From positions 1 through 64,000 of the forward strand of contig NZ_JABACJ020000016.1 of NCBI RefSeq assembly GCF_012524165.2: DNA of 64,000 nucleotides, in the 5' to 3' direction. A program made the translations under genes and the position numbers. Origin of the DNA: Faecalicatena faecalis. GTDB lineage: Bacteria > Bacillota > Clostridia > Lachnospirales > Lachnospiraceae. A model generated the notes under the pieces. It saw only the letters and a list, made by a program, of their open reading frames with translations, was not told the DNA's origin and searched no databases. Below are positions 25,045 through 34,254 of the stretch, piece by piece (the first letter of the stretch is position 1; the number at the start of each line of letters is the position of its first letter).

Positions 25045-25584
25045 TTGACGCGTGAAGATGAATTAATACACAGAATTGAACAGGGAGATCCTGATGCAGT
25101 TGAGGAATTGGTAAAAATATATTATCCAGAAATCCTGCGTTATTGTCTTTGGCATGCTCCTGACCGTTCTCTTGCAGAGGACGCGGCACAGGAAACATTT
25201 TTTAAAGCAGTGCGCTATTTTAACCACTATGTCCACAAAGGAAAGTTCAAGGCATTTTTATATCAGATTGCTGCAAATACCTGTGTTGATATGCGGCGGA
25301 AAAGATGGCTTAGCGATTTTTCTTATGAGGAACTGGCACTTGATTTTGCCTGCGCTGAGACAGGATTCGAGGAAATCCATTCCAATCTGTTTTTAAAGCA
25401 GGTCGTCTGCCGCCTGCCTGATGACCTGCGTGAGATTGTAATCCTTAGGTTCGGACAGGACCTGACATTAAAGGAAATTGCAAATATCGTCGGTCTACCG
25501 CTTCGGACAGTACAATCAAGACTAAATTCGGCTTTAAAACGGCTGAGAAAAGAGTTTGAGAAGGGAGGATTTTATGAATCATAA
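25045..25584 (+). CDS. ECF-type RNA polymerase sigma factor
   Basis: A 179-aa sigma-70 family protein with region 2 (YYPEILRYCLWHAPDRSLAE, then DAAQETFFKA) and region 4 (LPDDLREIVILRFGQDLTLK, then EIANIVGLPLRTVQSRLNSA). Start is TTG 25045, 8 nt after AGGAGG; the ATG at 25038 is out of frame and gives a 5-codon dead end. Length and lack of region 3 are typical of ECF factors. It heads an operon with a polytopic protein, an ABC ATPase and a permease, so it probably switches on exporter expression under envelope stress. Confidence 0.92.
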   Translation: MTREDELIHRIEQGDPDAVEELVKIYYPEILRYCLWHAPDRSLAEDAAQETFFKAVRYFNHYVHKGKFKAFLYQIAANTCVDMRRKRWLSDFSYEELALDFACAETGFEEIHSNLFLKQVVCRLPDDLREIVILRFGQDLTLKEIANIVGLPLRTVQSRLNSALKRLRKEFEKGGFYES

Positions 25585-26392
25585 AACATTTGAAATGCAT
25601 CTGGAAGCAGCACTGCATCGTTCCACGGACATACCGGCGGATCAGACGCCGGGGCCTGATTTAATAAATTCCAGGAATCAGGGACATATGGATGCTGTAA
25701 TTTGGGAACTGAAAAAAGAAGTTGTGAAAAAGCGCAGCAGAAAACGAATCGGATTTTCTGACTTTTTACTTTTACAAATAAAAATGACGGGATGGAAAAT
25801 ATGGTTGTTGCAGGGGATGATGTTCCTTGGATTTGTCTTCTTGATCACCGCAATATTGGGACCATATATCTGGCTGGATCATAGGTATACAACAAAACTG
25901 TTGTGTTACTTTTCCATCTTGATCTCCATGACTGCACTGCCCTTTCTCCACAGATCAGTCCATTATAAAATGCAGGAGGTGGAGGCAGCGACACGTTTTT
26001 CTTCCATGCGCCTGCTGCTGGCAAAAATGCTCCTCCTTGGAATCGGGGATGTTTTTCTGCTGAATATGGTCCTGATTACTGCAGCCTTAAGAACCTCTAT
26101 TTATACAGGCAGCCTTGTATTATATCTGCTGTTCCCATTTTTACTGGCAAACGGCGGTGCATTGTTCCTGATTGGACATTTGAATGCTGGACATTTTTTA
26201 CAGGGCAGTCTTGCATTCTATACACTATTGATTACGCTGGTCACTGTGGTGAGATATTTCTCCCCTGCATTTTTCCAGCAGACACTTTCGTCTGGCTGGC
26301 TGGCTGCATGTGCCGGGATGACTGTCTTCTGTATCTGGCAGTTACGGTATATTATATATCGCTCTTCCTATTCCGAAATGCAGCTAAACTGA
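25574..26392 (+). CDS. Polytopic membrane protein, possible anti-sigma partner
   Basis: The 272-aa protein has a hydrophilic N-terminus (1-60) followed by about six transmembrane helices. ATG 25574 has GGGAGG upstream and overlaps the sigma gene by 11 bp, so the two are translationally coupled. That arrangement is typical for anti-sigma factors, and the cytoplasmic N-terminus could bind the sigma factor. It shows no recognised ZAS or RsgI motif, so the role is inferred from position only. Confidence 0.6.
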   Translation: MNHKTFEMHLEAALHRSTDIPADQTPGPDLINSRNQGHMDAVIWELKKEVVKKRSRKRIGFSDFLLLQIKMTGWKIWLLQGMMFLGFVFLITAILGPYIWLDHRYTTKLLCYFSILISMTALPFLHRSVHYKMQEVEAATRFSSMRLLLAKMLLLGIGDVFLLNMVLITAALRTSIYTGSLVLYLLFPFLLANGGALFLIGHLNAGHFLQGSLAFYTLLITLVTVVRYFSPAFFQQTLSSGWLAACAGMTVFCIWQLRYIIYRSSYSEMQLN

Positions 26393-26428
26393 CGATAAAA
26401 CATGATTATAAAAGAAAGGATGGCACAA

Positions 26429-27313
26429 ATGGAATTATACGTAAACAATGTTTCGAAACAATTTAAAGATAAAAGAGCAGTGGATCACGTCACCCTGAAC
26501 ATCACGCCTGGTGTATGGGGATTATTGGGGGCGAACGGTGCCGGAAAGACCACCCTGATGCGCATGATCGCCGGAATCATGAAACCGACATCCGGGCGGA
26601 TCGAGTACGACGGCATCCCCATCGACAGACTCAAGGATGAATACCGGGATATTTTCGGATATCTGCCCCAGGAATTCGGATTCTATCCGGAATTCACGGT
26701 AAAAAATTACCTGGAATATGTCTCTGCCTTAAAGGGGCTTACCGCCAAAGAAAGCAGACGGAGGATTTCCGATCTGTTGGAACAGTTAACCTTAACAAAT
26801 GTATGTAACAAAAAAATTGCAAAACTGTCCGGTGGAATGAAACGGCGGGTAGGCATTGCCCAGGCACTGTTAAATGACCCGGAAGTCCTGATCCTGGATG
26901 AGCCGACCAGCGGCCTTGACCCGGCAGAGCGGGTACGCTTCCGAAACCTGCTTTCTGAATTTGCCAGGGACCATATCGTATTGATTTCCACGCACATTGT
27001 GCCCGATGTAGAATATATCGCTACCCGCAACGCTGTCATGAAAGATGGCAGGCTGATTTCCACAGGTACCACAGAGGAACTGGTTAAGCTTGTCGATGGA
27101 AAGGTCTGGAGCGCGATGATACCGACCAAATATCTGCCGGAATATGAACAGAAACTCAGAATCGTAAATCTGCGGAATGAGGGCGATGATCAGGTTTCCA
27201 TCCGTTATCTCTCAGAGCGGCCGCGCACCGAGGATTCTGTCCCTGCTGTCCCGCGTCTGGAAGATTTATATTTATGGCTGTTCCCACAGGACACGTTAGA
27301 AAGAGAGGGATAA
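26429..27313 (+). CDS. ABC transporter ATP-binding protein of ECF operon
   Basis: A 294-aa ATPase with Walker A GANGAGKTT (about 34-42), Gln in YLPQEFG, signature LSGGMKRR, Walker B LILDEPTSGLDP and switch ISTHIVPD. The C-terminal RLEDLYLW motif groups it with the exporter ATPases at 12453, 28712 and 33379. ATG 26429 is chosen for homology (MELYVNNVSK) and spacing from AAAGG; upstream ATGs at 26402 and 26420 fit less well. It works with the permease directly downstream. Confidence 0.9.
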   Translation: MELYVNNVSKQFKDKRAVDHVTLNITPGVWGLLGANGAGKTTLMRMIAGIMKPTSGRIEYDGIPIDRLKDEYRDIFGYLPQEFGFYPEFTVKNYLEYVSALKGLTAKESRRRISDLLEQLTLTNVCNKKIAKLSGGMKRRVGIAQALLNDPEVLILDEPTSGLDPAERVRFRNLLSEFARDHIVLISTHIVPDVEYIATRNAVMKDGRLISTGTTEELVKLVDGKVWSAMIPTKYLPEYEQKLRIVNLRNEGDDQVSIRYLSERPRTEDSVPAVPRLEDLYLWLFPQDTLEREG

Positions 27314-27317
27314 CATT

Positions 27318-28568
27318 ATGAGGATTTTAAAACTGGAATTAAAAAGAATCTTGACGACCAGGACAACATGGATCTTATTGGGAATTGCTTTAATCCTATC
27401 TGTGTGCATGGCCTATATTCCGACGACCTTTTACGCAAGTGAATATACCGATGAGAATGGAAATCAGGTCAGGCTGTCAGGGCTTAAGGCCTTTCAGTAT
27501 CAGAAGTCACAGAAGGCTGGTCTGGAAGGAGAAGTAACCCCCAAAAAAGTCCGGGATGCTCTGGAGGCATACCAGAATTGTTTGAATGAGTATGGGGTAA
27601 AGGACACTTATGACTTGCCGGAGGGTGTCTATGGAGAAAGAATTGCACCTTATACGTCGCTGATCCATGGGCTAAAGGAAGCCTTCGCTGACCCGAAGAC
27701 AGGAATGGCGCCTTCTCTTATGGAAATCGACCTGGAAAAAGCAGAAGACTTTTATTCCAAATGTGACGAACGGATTGTCACCTTGATGGAAGCGGAACAA
27801 AGAGACCATCCCGCCGCCCAGGAAAAAGCGGTTTCCATGTATCATAAGGTGGAAAAGCCCTTTACCTTCTACCTTGCCGGGAGTGACTCAAATAGAATGG
27901 ACTATCAACTGCTGCTTTCTTTCATGATCCTGCTTTTCTGTACCGTAATTGCTGCACCTGTCTTTTCCTCCGAGTATCAGACCGGGGCGGATGATATTCT
28001 GCGCTGCACGAAGCACGGGCGTGGACGGCTGGGCATGCTAAAGATCATCTCCGCCATGTGTATCTGCGGAACTGCATTCGCACTCTGTTCTGCTGTATAT
28101 ATTATCATCTCCAACTGCCTGTTTGGATGGGAAGCGGTCAAAACTTCCATACAGATGATTTTTTCCGCCATGAACCTGGCTGATATAAATATGGGACAAT
28201 TGCAGACTGCCACAGCACTTGCCGGTCTGTTGTGTGTTCTGGCATCTGTCAGCCTGACCCTGTTTCTTTCCTCAAGGACAAAAAATATGGTCATGTCCAT
28301 CGCCGTGTCACTGCTGTTCTGTTTTCTGCCGGTCATTATTTACGTCGCCATGCCAAATGACCTCGGGACATGGCTCAACTGCATCATTCCTACTGGTGGC
28401 TTAGGCATGCAGAGCAGTTTCCTCTATGCGATGGCTGATTTCGAGTTCCTGAATGTGGGGGATTTCGCCTTGTGGACGCCTGATGCATACCTATTCTTCG
28501 AAGCGGTGGCAATCCCGTTGCTTATTGGATTGACGATTCATTCATATTCTACACATAAGATAAAATAG
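27318..28568 (+). CDS. ABC-2 type permease of ECF operon
   Basis: The 416-aa membrane protein has an N-terminal helix (about 17-36), a long extracytoplasmic loop (about 37-190) and roughly five helices towards the C-terminus. The gene begins 4 bp after the ATPase stop. Architecture resembles the IME permease at 11058, which supports a common exporter type. The operon ends in a strong bidirectional terminator at 28594-28646. Confidence 0.8.
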   Translation: MRILKLELKRILTTRTTWILLGIALILSVCMAYIPTTFYASEYTDENGNQVRLSGLKAFQYQKSQKAGLEGEVTPKKVRDALEAYQNCLNEYGVKDTYDLPEGVYGERIAPYTSLIHGLKEAFADPKTGMAPSLMEIDLEKAEDFYSKCDERIVTLMEAEQRDHPAAQEKAVSMYHKVEKPFTFYLAGSDSNRMDYQLLLSFMILLFCTVIAAPVFSSEYQTGADDILRCTKHGRGRLGMLKIISAMCICGTAFALCSAVYIIISNCLFGWEAVKTSIQMIFSAMNLADINMGQLQTATALAGLLCVLASVSLTLFLSSRTKNMVMSIAVSLLFCFLPVIIYVAMPNDLGTWLNCIIPTGGLGMQSSFLYAMADFEFLNVGDFALWTPDAYLFFEAVAIPLLIGLTIHSYSTHKIK

Positions 28569-28593
28569 GGGGGGATCCAAAAAAGTAAAATAA

Positions 28594-28646
28594 AGACAGC
28601 GAATCTAATCTGTGCCTCTATATGGGGGCGATAAGATTCGCTGTCT
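28594..28646. terminator. Bidirectional terminator between convergent operons
   Basis: AGACAGCGAATCT (28594-28606) pairs perfectly with AGATTCGCTGTCT (28634-28646). T-rich bases follow on the plus strand (CTATTTTAG) and on the minus strand (TTATTTTACTTTTTT). It ends both the ECF operon and the operon from 33181. Confidence 0.85.
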
Positions 28647-28711
28647 CTATTTTAGGAATATCGCGAACGATATATTGACGAACATAATATCTCATAGATT
28701 CCTCGTATACC

Positions 28712-29593
28712 TTATTCTTCTCGCTGATTTCTATCCTCCAGCTGATAAAGATACACATCTTCCATCCCCGGCACGACTTCCCGATACTCATACTCTCCCG
28801 GCACCTCATCCGATAGGATCCTCACAACCACATTTTCCCCGGACCGATAGATGTTGCTGACCCGGTATTCCTGTTTTACCTGCTTCAGCTTTTCTGAGGG
28901 AATGCTCACTTCGAACACCTTCCCAGCTATTTTCTTCTGTAATTCCTCCGATGGCGCCATATCCAGCAGCCTGCCGTCCTTCATAAGAAGGATTTCTTTT
29001 GATATAAATTCAATATCCGAGACAACATGAGTTGCAATCAGAATGATCTTATCCCGACTTAAGTCCGCGATAAAGTTCCTGAGCCTGATGCGTTCCCGCG
29101 GGTCCAGGCCGGCAGTCGGCTCGTCCAGTATCAGAACCTTTGGATTATGCAGAAGCGCCTGGAGCAGCAGTACCCTCTGTTTCATGCCGCCGGATAATTC
29201 CTTTAGTTTTGTATAACGCATATCCTCTAAGTTCAACAGATGTAACAGTCTGGTCATATTTCCCAGGATCCGTTTTCTGCTCATGCCGCGCAGTGCACCG
29301 ATATACAGTAGAAACTGCTGTACGGTAAAGGTATCATACAACTGTTGCTGCTGAGGCATATATCCCATGATTTCACGATATTTCTCTTTCATATCCAGGA
29401 TTTCTTCCCCGTCCAGCAGAATTCGTCCACTGTCCCTCAGCAGATTATCCGTCAGTATGTTCATCAATGTGCTCTTGCCTGCACCATTTGGACCCAGAAT
29501 CCCGTAGATTCCATTCTCAAATAGAGCGGTAAAATCTGACAGTGCCTGCTTTTCCCCATAGCTTTTATTCAGGTCCTCAATCCAAATCTCCAT
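28712..29593 (-). CDS. ABC transporter ATP-binding protein of lipoprotein operon
   Basis: A 293-aa ATPase: Walker A GPNGAGKST (about 34-42), MPQQQQ Q-loop, signature LSGGMKQR, Walker B LILDEPTAGLDP, switch IATHVVSD. The tail carries GMEDVYLYQL, the family L/M-E-D-x-Y motif. ATG 29593 has a GGAGAG RBS; the in-frame extension to 29620 overlaps the permease end. It is the last gene of the operon lipoprotein-permease-ATPase. Confidence 0.9.
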   Translation of the reverse strand: MEIWIEDLNKSYGEKQALSDFTALFENGIYGILGPNGAGKSTLMNILTDNLLRDSGRILLDGEEILDMKEKYREIMGYMPQQQQLYDTFTVQQFLLYIGALRGMSRKRILGNMTRLLHLLNLEDMRYTKLKELSGGMKQRVLLLQALLHNPKVLILDEPTAGLDPRERIRLRNFIADLSRDKIILIATHVVSDIEFISKEILLMKDGRLLDMAPSEELQKKIAGKVFEVSIPSEKLKQVKQEYRVSNIYRSGENVVVRILSDEVPGEYEYREVVPGMEDVYLYQLEDRNQREE

Positions 29594-29601
29594 ATGCTCT
29601 C

Positions 29602-31842
29602 CTACCTGCTTCCCCTGCACATCTTATAGAACTGCCTTATACAAAATGCAGGGAGTGCCAGAACAAATATCACGACATAACAAATTATAACAGCAGGACC
29701 ACTTTGAAGCAGCCGCTGTGTTTCCAGTATTCCATTAAGCGTAAAAAAATGAATTTTGGCAAATCCATACCACTCCAAAATCAATGGGAAAATCACAAGT
29801 ACTGATGATATAACCATTGTCATAACCGTATCCTTCACCCACATCGAGAGTGCCATGACCGCCAGAATTACAATCATCATTCCCAGAAACTGCCCTGCCT
29901 GGATGAAGAGAACATATTCTGCTATCGAGAAATCCCCTGTTATCCAGGACATTGCACTGATTGATTGTATCCTTACATTCCACATATTCATGGGATACCG
30001 CTTCTCAATTTCCAGAAATACAGGAATCCGAATTAATACCGCTGTCACGACTGCAAAGAGGCCGGCTGTTAACAGCTTGTTTCCAAGCAGGCTTAAGCGC
30101 CCCCGGCTGGTACTGCGCAGCAGTTTCATGACCTTTAAGTCATATTCTCCTCCCAGTGTGACGGAAGCTGCATAGACGGCCGCGATGACACACAGCAGAA
30201 TCATACTGATTGTATAGCCGGGAGCTGCTTCTCCCAACAGAATCTCATAACCCGTCCCGTAGAGTAATGGCAGGCCTTTGTCAGGATTCTTCTGGTTCCA
30301 TTCCTGCACATACTCTGCCTGCTGGTATGCCTTCATAAATCCGGAGTAAGTATACATGGCATTGCTCTGTTTTGTCCGTATTTCATCTTCTGTCAAATCA
30401 CTGCTTTCCGGTGTCATGTGGAAAATACTTTCATATTCCGTCTTTTTATCCTCGAAGTACTGCATTTTTTCTACTGTCAGTCTTCCCTCCTGCTCCAACA
30501 GAAAAGAGCGGTAAGTATCCTCCACAAAATCAAATTCTCCAATCCGTCCCCTGCTTAAAAGAACTGCACCACCCAGCAACAGGAAAGCCAGCCACACCGC
30601 TTTCTGGCCAATACACAATTTCCAAAGTTCACAGAAAGGCAGTGCGGGCACAATCGTTTTCTGTATTCTGAACCTTTGAAACAGACCACCTTGCTCTTGT
30701 TCAGCCCTCTCCCTGGCAGTCCGGCAGAACCGCCTCTGATTTCCTGCATATAACCCAAAAGCTGTTATCAGAATCACTACTGCAAATATGAAAACCGCAT
30801 TGACCGGATAGTCAAAAAAGTTCAGATTGTGATATTTTTCCACCAGAGGATACACCTTGATGTATTCTGCCAGATTGACAGATCGAAAGAAGTCCAGATA
30901 AGAATGTTCCGGCAGAAAGGCTGTCAGTCCATATTGGACCACCCCGAAACCAACTGTCGCAGCCAGGAAGCCTGCAGAACTCTTTACAGACTGTGCCAGA
31001 AGCATCGTCAGCAGCGAAATCACAAAGCATACGAGAAATTTTGCCAGCAGATAGACAAGAAGGTATGCACCCACTGTCATTCTATAGGGGCTTTCATAAA
31101 ACATGGTCACAGATTGGACTGGCCTTGATAAATCGCCGAATCCATACTTCGCAAAACCATAAAGAAAATCCGTACCATAATAAAGCACAACCAGAAAACA
31201 GGTGACCACAGCTGCGCTTTGAAGCTTTGCTCTGATTAAGTTCTTCCGTCCCCGGCTGGTTGATCTTAAAAGGATATTCAGCCTGTTTTTCCGTTCCTGA
31301 AACACCAGAAAGTACGACAAGGCTATCACAGCAAAGAGCATGCACAGGTCTGTAAATTCTGCTCTGGAAGCAGTTTCTACTCCCTCTGACACCTCCGCCT
31401 TTAATTCCAGTCCACGCAGCTTTTCAAACACTGCCGGAGTTTTCCGGGCATTCCTGTAAGCAAAAGTGTGCTCATTGGAAAAGATTACGACTGTCATCTG
31501 GTCTGCTTTTTCCTGCATCTCATCCAGATACTCCTCGTACTTCTGGATCTGCTGAAACTCTGACTCCATCCCTTTTAACAGTTCTATCTCCGCAAAAGAG
31601 TTCCCCGTATATTCCGGTTCTCTTCCGACCTTTTCCTTCTTCTCCGCCAGCCATGCTTCCTGTTCCTGCACAGGTACGTTTGAGAAATCCTGATATGCAG
31701 CCCTGACACTCTCCGCCGCTGGGAAATCCGTTCTCACCCTTTCACGGATCGTCCAGAGATTCAAAAGGAACAGAAGGCTGCAGAAACACCAAAAGAAACG
31801 GTTCCCGGCCAGTTTCTTAAGCTCGAACTTTAAAAGCTCCAA
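29602..31842 (-). CDS. Large duplicated ABC-2 type permease
   Basis: A membrane protein of about 746 aa with two permease-like halves: each has a first helix, a hydrophilic loop and a bundle of helices (first half about 1-385, second about 410-746). The repeated LRSTSRGRKNL and LRSTSRGRLSL motifs in the two halves support an internal duplication. It would form a full membrane channel by itself, needing one ATPase. The frame opens at 31917, but TTG 31842, just after AGGGGGCAGG, gives the expected MELLKFELKK start. Confidence 0.8.
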   Translation of the reverse strand: MELLKFELKKLAGNRFFWCFCSLLFLLNLWTIRERVRTDFPAAESVRAAYQDFSNVPVQEQEAWLAEKKEKVGREPEYTGNSFAEIELLKGMESEFQQIQKYEEYLDEMQEKADQMTVVIFSNEHTFAYRNARKTPAVFEKLRGLELKAEVSEGVETASRAEFTDLCMLFAVIALSYFLVFQERKNRLNILLRSTSRGRKNLIRAKLQSAAVVTCFLVVLYYGTDFLYGFAKYGFGDLSRPVQSVTMFYESPYRMTVGAYLLVYLLAKFLVCFVISLLTMLLAQSVKSSAGFLAATVGFGVVQYGLTAFLPEHSYLDFFRSVNLAEYIKVYPLVEKYHNLNFFDYPVNAVFIFAVVILITAFGLYAGNQRRFCRTARERAEQEQGGLFQRFRIQKTIVPALPFCELWKLCIGQKAVWLAFLLLGGAVLLSRGRIGEFDFVEDTYRSFLLEQEGRLTVEKMQYFEDKKTEYESIFHMTPESSDLTEDEIRTKQSNAMYTYSGFMKAYQQAEYVQEWNQKNPDKGLPLLYGTGYEILLGEAAPGYTISMILLCVIAAVYAASVTLGGEYDLKVMKLLRSTSRGRLSLLGNKLLTAGLFAVVTAVLIRIPVFLEIEKRYPMNMWNVRIQSISAMSWITGDFSIAEYVLFIQAGQFLGMMIVILAVMALSMWVKDTVMTMVISSVLVIFPLILEWYGFAKIHFFTLNGILETQRLLQSGPAVIICYVVIFVLALPAFCIRQFYKMCRGSR

Positions 31843-31897
31843 TCTCCTGCCCCCTTTCTGACTCATAACGGAATTTAGCATTTTTCTTTCCAGGCAG

Positions 31898-33181
31898 TTA
31901 ATGCTGTATGTTTCCATCCTTATCCACAGGATTTCCCATAGCGGATATCTGTGGAGCGATTACATCCTTCACTTCATACCGTCCGGCAAGCAGCGCATCC
32001 TTGTCAATATAAGCATACCACCTTGCCGTATCTTTCATGATATTGCCGGACTCATCCCTGCCTGTCTCCTCCTCTTTGACATACCAGAAAAAGAGCCCAT
32101 CCTCTGATTCGCTGCAAAAGTTATAAAACCGTACTCCTTTATCCCTGTTCAGTTGTTCCGGCAGGGCAAGCTCCTTCAAAGGCTTCTTCTCACTTTCCTT
32201 TAGGAATACACCGCTGTCAGATATATCCTGCGTATAGGCACCAAAAAGGAATCCCTGTTCAAAACTGCACTGCAAGTTCACTGACCACTCGCTACCGTTA
32301 AGTTCTTTTCCAATCTCTTCTTCACTCACACAGAAATCGTCACATTGTCGATCCATATCATAACAGTGAATCTCATCCGTGTTATGTTCTGTATGGTGTA
32401 TATAATAAAAGGCATTCGCCCCCTTCTTTGGAATGACTGCTCCATATGTATTTCCGCAAATCGGCAGCTTTTTTGATTTCCCAGTGTCATAATCTAAGCG
32501 GTAAAAGTCTATTTTTGAATTCTCACCAGCAGAATAAATCTGGTAATCTTTAGTGCCTCCCAGAAACATCAGGCTGCTCCCATTTCCTGTAAAAGTCTCC
32601 ATCTCCTCTGCATCCAGTGTATCCAAGTCCATCCTGTACAGCTTCCAGACCAGAGCCAGATCAGAAGCACTATCTAAAGCGCTGTTCCCAGACGCATCTT
32701 TGTCTATTGCATACGTTGTATAATACAGATTTGAGTGGAACAGCAGGAAATCCTGGATTCCTGAGCCTGCCGGACATGTTCCGATCCGCTTTTTGTTATT
32801 TCCATCCAAATCTGACGCATACAGCGCCAGTTCTCCTGCCTCTTCCTTCTTCACCCCATACAGCTTCCCTTTATATGGAAATATGATTTGGTAGTCCTGC
32901 AGGGCATTGCACGTACTTTCTTTGTCCAACTGCTTTAGAAGATGGCGGCAGTCCGGCTGATTACAGACAGGTACAGCTACGGCTTTTTCATAGTCAACAT
33001 AATAGGAAAGACCATCGATTACCCGAAATTCGCCCTCCTTAAATCTGGCCGGACCTGCGAAGTTCATCTGTACATATTCGGAATCAAATGTATCTTTCGC
33101 AGAATCCCCGTTCCCAGAACAACCTGAAAGGACGATCACTGCAAGGCACAGTGCAGTTAAAATTTTAAATTGCTTTAACAT
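31898..33181 (-). CDS. Lipoprotein, probable beta-propeller-like outer protein
   Basis: This 427-aa protein has a lipoprotein signal (hydrophobic ILTALCLAVIVL, lipobox LSGC) and a long beta-rich outer part with repeated Y/F-aromatic strands (GKLYGVKKEE, ALYASDLDGNN, KLYRMDLDTL, YRLDYDTGKS). The latter resemble DUF5050-type repeats. It is encoded just before a duplicated permease and an ATPase and may bind the substrate or sense ligand outside the cell. ATG 33181 follows GGGGGG at 5 nt. Confidence 0.75.
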   Translation of the reverse strand: MLKQFKILTALCLAVIVLSGCSGNGDSAKDTFDSEYVQMNFAGPARFKEGEFRVIDGLSYYVDYEKAVAVPVCNQPDCRHLLKQLDKESTCNALQDYQIIFPYKGKLYGVKKEEAGELALYASDLDGNNKKRIGTCPAGSGIQDFLLFHSNLYYTTYAIDKDASGNSALDSASDLALVWKLYRMDLDTLDAEEMETFTGNGSSLMFLGGTKDYQIYSAGENSKIDFYRLDYDTGKSKKLPICGNTYGAVIPKKGANAFYYIHHTEHNTDEIHCYDMDRQCDDFCVSEEEIGKELNGSEWSVNLQCSFEQGFLFGAYTQDISDSGVFLKESEKKPLKELALPEQLNRDKGVRFYNFCSESEDGLFFWYVKEEETGRDESGNIMKDTARWYAYIDKDALLAGRYEVKDVIAPQISAMGNPVDKDGNIQH

Positions 33182-33199
33182 CATATCCCCCCTCATTCA

Positions 33200-33237
33200 A
33201 ATGCCCCCAGCTTCTGATATATTGAAGCTGAAGGCAT
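33200..33237. terminator. Hairpin in the leader of the lipoprotein operon
   Basis: ATGCC plus CAGCTTC pair with GAAGCTG plus GGCAT around a 9-nt loop (TGATATATT). T-rich sequence follows on the plus strand only. On the coding minus strand it lies directly before the lipoprotein ribosome-binding site, so it may be an mRNA leader structure instead of a terminator. Confidence 0.5.
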
Positions 33238-33277
33238 TTTTGTTTTCCTGTAAAATTTTCCCCAAGCTTTATAATTA

Positions 33278-33307
33278 ATTATATAGCCTGAGCTTATACC
33301 CAGTCAA
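33278..33307 (-). promoter_or_regulatory. Promoter of lipoprotein-permease-ATPase operon
   Basis: The minus strand reads TTGACT, an 18-nt spacer and TATAAT, close to the sigma-A consensus, about 95 bp upstream of the lipoprotein start and after the end of the previous operon. Confidence 0.6.
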
Positions 33308-33378
33308 TATTTTACTGAATATTGAAGAAATCTCCCGAAAATATCTGGCTATTCATCCCGCAGTGGGCATTTCTACAC

Positions 33379-34251
33379 CTAAAACTCATTCGTCATATAG
33401 ATATAAGCATCCTCCAGTGTCGCTTCACACGGCTCACACTCGATCCCCGGTCTCCTCTCGCTGATCAGTCTCAACTGCATCCCCCGGTCTGTATACTGCT
33501 TTGCGGAAATATGGTACTTTTCTTCCAGCTTCCTTGCCATCCAGTCTTCCTCCACATGGCAGCTCCAGACATGCCCCTTCGCAGCATTCAGCAGATCTCT
33601 CACATTTCCTGCAAACAGGAATTCTCCCTTTTTCATGACAGCCAGCTGGTTACAGGTCGCCGCCAGATCTTCTACCACATGGGTGGAAAAAAGGACAGTA
33701 CGGTCTTCTGCAAAATCCACAAGAAGGTTGCGGATGCGGATACGTTCCTCCGGGTCTAATCCTGTGGTCGGCTCATCCACAATCAGAAAGTCCGGCTCAT
33801 TTAAGAGTGCCTGCACCAGTCCCACGCGGCGCTTCATACCGCCGGAGAGCTGACGCATCTTCTTTTTCTGATGCTCTGCCAGGCTTGTTTTTTCAAGGTA
33901 CTTATCGATTCTTTTTTTGCACTCTGTCTTCTCTACCCCTGACAGCTCTCCCATATATTCCAGACATTCCCGCACCGTTAATTGAGGGTACAGGTCGATT
34001 TCCTGGGGAAGATAACCGATCTTCTTTTGTATCTTCTCGTAATTCCCTTCGCTGTATAACATACCATCGATTGTCACATTGCCGCCTGTAGGTTTTAAGA
34101 CGGTCGTCAGCACACGCATCAGTGTCGTCTTTCCGGCACCATTTTCGCCCAGCAGTCCATAGATACCTCCTGGTATCAACAGATCCGCGTGATTGACTGC
34201 TGTTACGCCATTTTTAAAAGTTACGGTCAAATCCTGAATTTTTATACTCAT
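33379..34251 (-). CDS. ABC transporter ATP-binding protein of two-component operon
   Basis: A 290-aa ATPase with Walker A GENGAGKTT (35-43), Gln in YLPQEI, signature LSGGMKRR, Walker B IVDEPTTGLDP and switch FSTHVVED. The C-terminus ATLEDAYIYM carries the family motif. The second of two adjacent ATGs (34251) is preferred. The gene follows the permease stop by 3 bp. It is the last gene of the operon regulator-kinase-permease-permease-ATPase and the closest match in the window to the IME ATPase at 12453. Confidence 0.9.
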   Translation of the reverse strand: MSIKIQDLTVTFKNGVTAVNHADLLIPGGIYGLLGENGAGKTTLMRVLTTVLKPTGGNVTIDGMLYSEGNYEKIQKKIGYLPQEIDLYPQLTVRECLEYMGELSGVEKTECKKRIDKYLEKTSLAEHQKKKMRQLSGGMKRRVGLVQALLNEPDFLIVDEPTTGLDPEERIRIRNLLVDFAEDRTVLFSTHVVEDLAATCNQLAVMKKGEFLFAGNVRDLLNAAKGHVWSCHVEEDWMARKLEEKYHISAKQYTDRGMQLRLISERRPGIECEPCEATLEDAYIYMTNEF

Positions 34252-34254
34252 CAT

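Noticed and set aside
25038..25055. ATG with good RBS as start of the sigma gene
   Set aside because: That frame stops after five codons; the TTG at 25045 opens the full sigma factor frame at proper spacing.
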